From contig JAISSC010000026.1 of the NCBI GenBank assembly GCA_031273305.1, positions 1 to 5,280 on the forward strand: a stretch of 5,280 nucleotides of DNA, given 5' to 3'. Of the stretch, positions 5,132 to 5,280 are shown in pieces; position 1 is the stretch's first letter, and each line of letters starts with the position of its first letter. Origin of the DNA: Flavobacteriaceae bacterium. Its GTDB lineage: Bacteria > Bacteroidota > Bacteroidia > Flavobacteriales > Weeksellaceae. The translations under genes were made by a program, and so were the position numbers. The notes beneath the pieces are model-generated. The model saw nothing but the letters and a program-made list of their open reading frames with translations, was not told where the DNA came from and ran no database searches.

Positions 5132-5280
5132 ATGTTCAGAATAAATAATCTCTTATCTTACAGTTTTAAGCAGATAGCTCAACTATTTGATTATAAGCAA
5201 ATTTGGGGGGGGGGGTGGGGGGGGGGGGGGGGGTGGGGGGTGGGGGGGGGGGGGGGGCGGGGAGTGTGTGGTGGGTGTTG
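5132..5280 (+). CDS. Possible N-terminus of an unidentified protein, lost in poly-G
   Basis: ATG at 5132 opens a frame with no stop to the window end. The first 25 residues, MFRINNLLSYSFKQIAQLF (1-19) then DYKQIW, look like ordinary protein and are amphipathic rather than a signal peptide; after Trp25 the frame is only Gly and Val/Cys-type codons produced by the poly-G tract. Support consists of the open frame in AT-rich DNA, where stops are frequent, the promoter-like site at 5055-5084 and an A-rich leader (ATACAAA) before the ATG. I do not recognise the family. It is not the start of PurN, which is often the divergent neighbour of acpP in flavobacteria. Everything beyond about 5204 should not be trusted as coding sequence. 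Confidence 0.3.
   Translation, partial: MFRINNLLSYSFKQIAQLFDYKQIWGGGWGGGGGWGVGGGGGRGVCGGC
5205..5280. repeat. Degenerate poly-G tract at the window end, probable sequencing artefact
   Basis: Of 76 bases 64 are G, in uninterrupted runs of 11 (5205-5215), 17 (5217-5233), 6 and 16 bases. There is only one C (5258) and one A (5263), and the interruptions, mostly T, become denser towards the end. The change from AT-rich sequence is abrupt. This is what low-quality read ends from two-colour sequencing chemistry look like when assembled at a contig edge. A genuine G tract would be able to form G-quadruplexes, but a 16-17 base G run in an AT-rich genome with growing noise is much less likely. Confidence 0.85.

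Overview
The window looks like a piece of a low-GC Bacteroidetes chromosome, most likely class Flavobacteriia. Three things suggest this. The gene order acpP-fabF-rnc-(IPExxxVDY family gene)-pyk is, from general knowledge, a typical flavobacterial arrangement. The promoter-like sites fit the Bacteroidetes TTG / TAnnTTTG pattern rather than the E. coli one. Start codons are preceded by A-rich stretches or nothing, not by clear Shine-Dalgarno sites.

Layout. Positions 1-138 (+) hold the last 45 codons of a gene whose Asp-x-His-Trp motif suggests an SGNH-hydrolase-like (AlgX/AlgJ/DHHW-type) O-acetyltransferase. It converges on a tightly packed five-gene minus-strand cluster that fills 213-4428. 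In transcription order this is acpP (acyl carrier protein), fabF (beta-ketoacyl-ACP synthase II), rnc (ribonuclease III), a small Bacteroidetes protein of unknown function, and pyk (pyruvate kinase). Gaps are 20, 46 and 2 bases, and the last pair overlaps by 1 base (TAATG), so it reads as one operon. A good TATATTTG -7 element lies about 35 bases upstream of acpP. AcpP and FabF work directly together in fatty acid elongation; RNase III and pyruvate kinase have no obvious biochemical link to it, so their co-transcription is a matter of lineage-conserved linkage or growth-related co-expression.

Upstream of acpP, 4430-5131 has no convincing gene. It contains an AT-rich stretch, then a GC-rich island (88 of 160 bases in 4711-4870) with two copies of GTAGGGACGTAC about 83 bases apart and hairpin potential, then a 106-base element (4908-5013) bounded by near-perfect 23-24 base inverted repeats. 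I read these as decayed REP/MITE-like palindromic elements.

A possible new plus-strand gene begins at 5132 behind a plausible promoter (5055-5084). After 24 codons it runs into a degenerate poly-G stretch (5205-5280, 64 of 76 bases G) that is probably a sequencing or contig-end artefact. I see no new defence, CRISPR or other exotic system. The points most worth a second look are the palindromic elements, the uncharacterised IPExxxVDY protein, and residue-level details of RNase III and pyruvate kinase.
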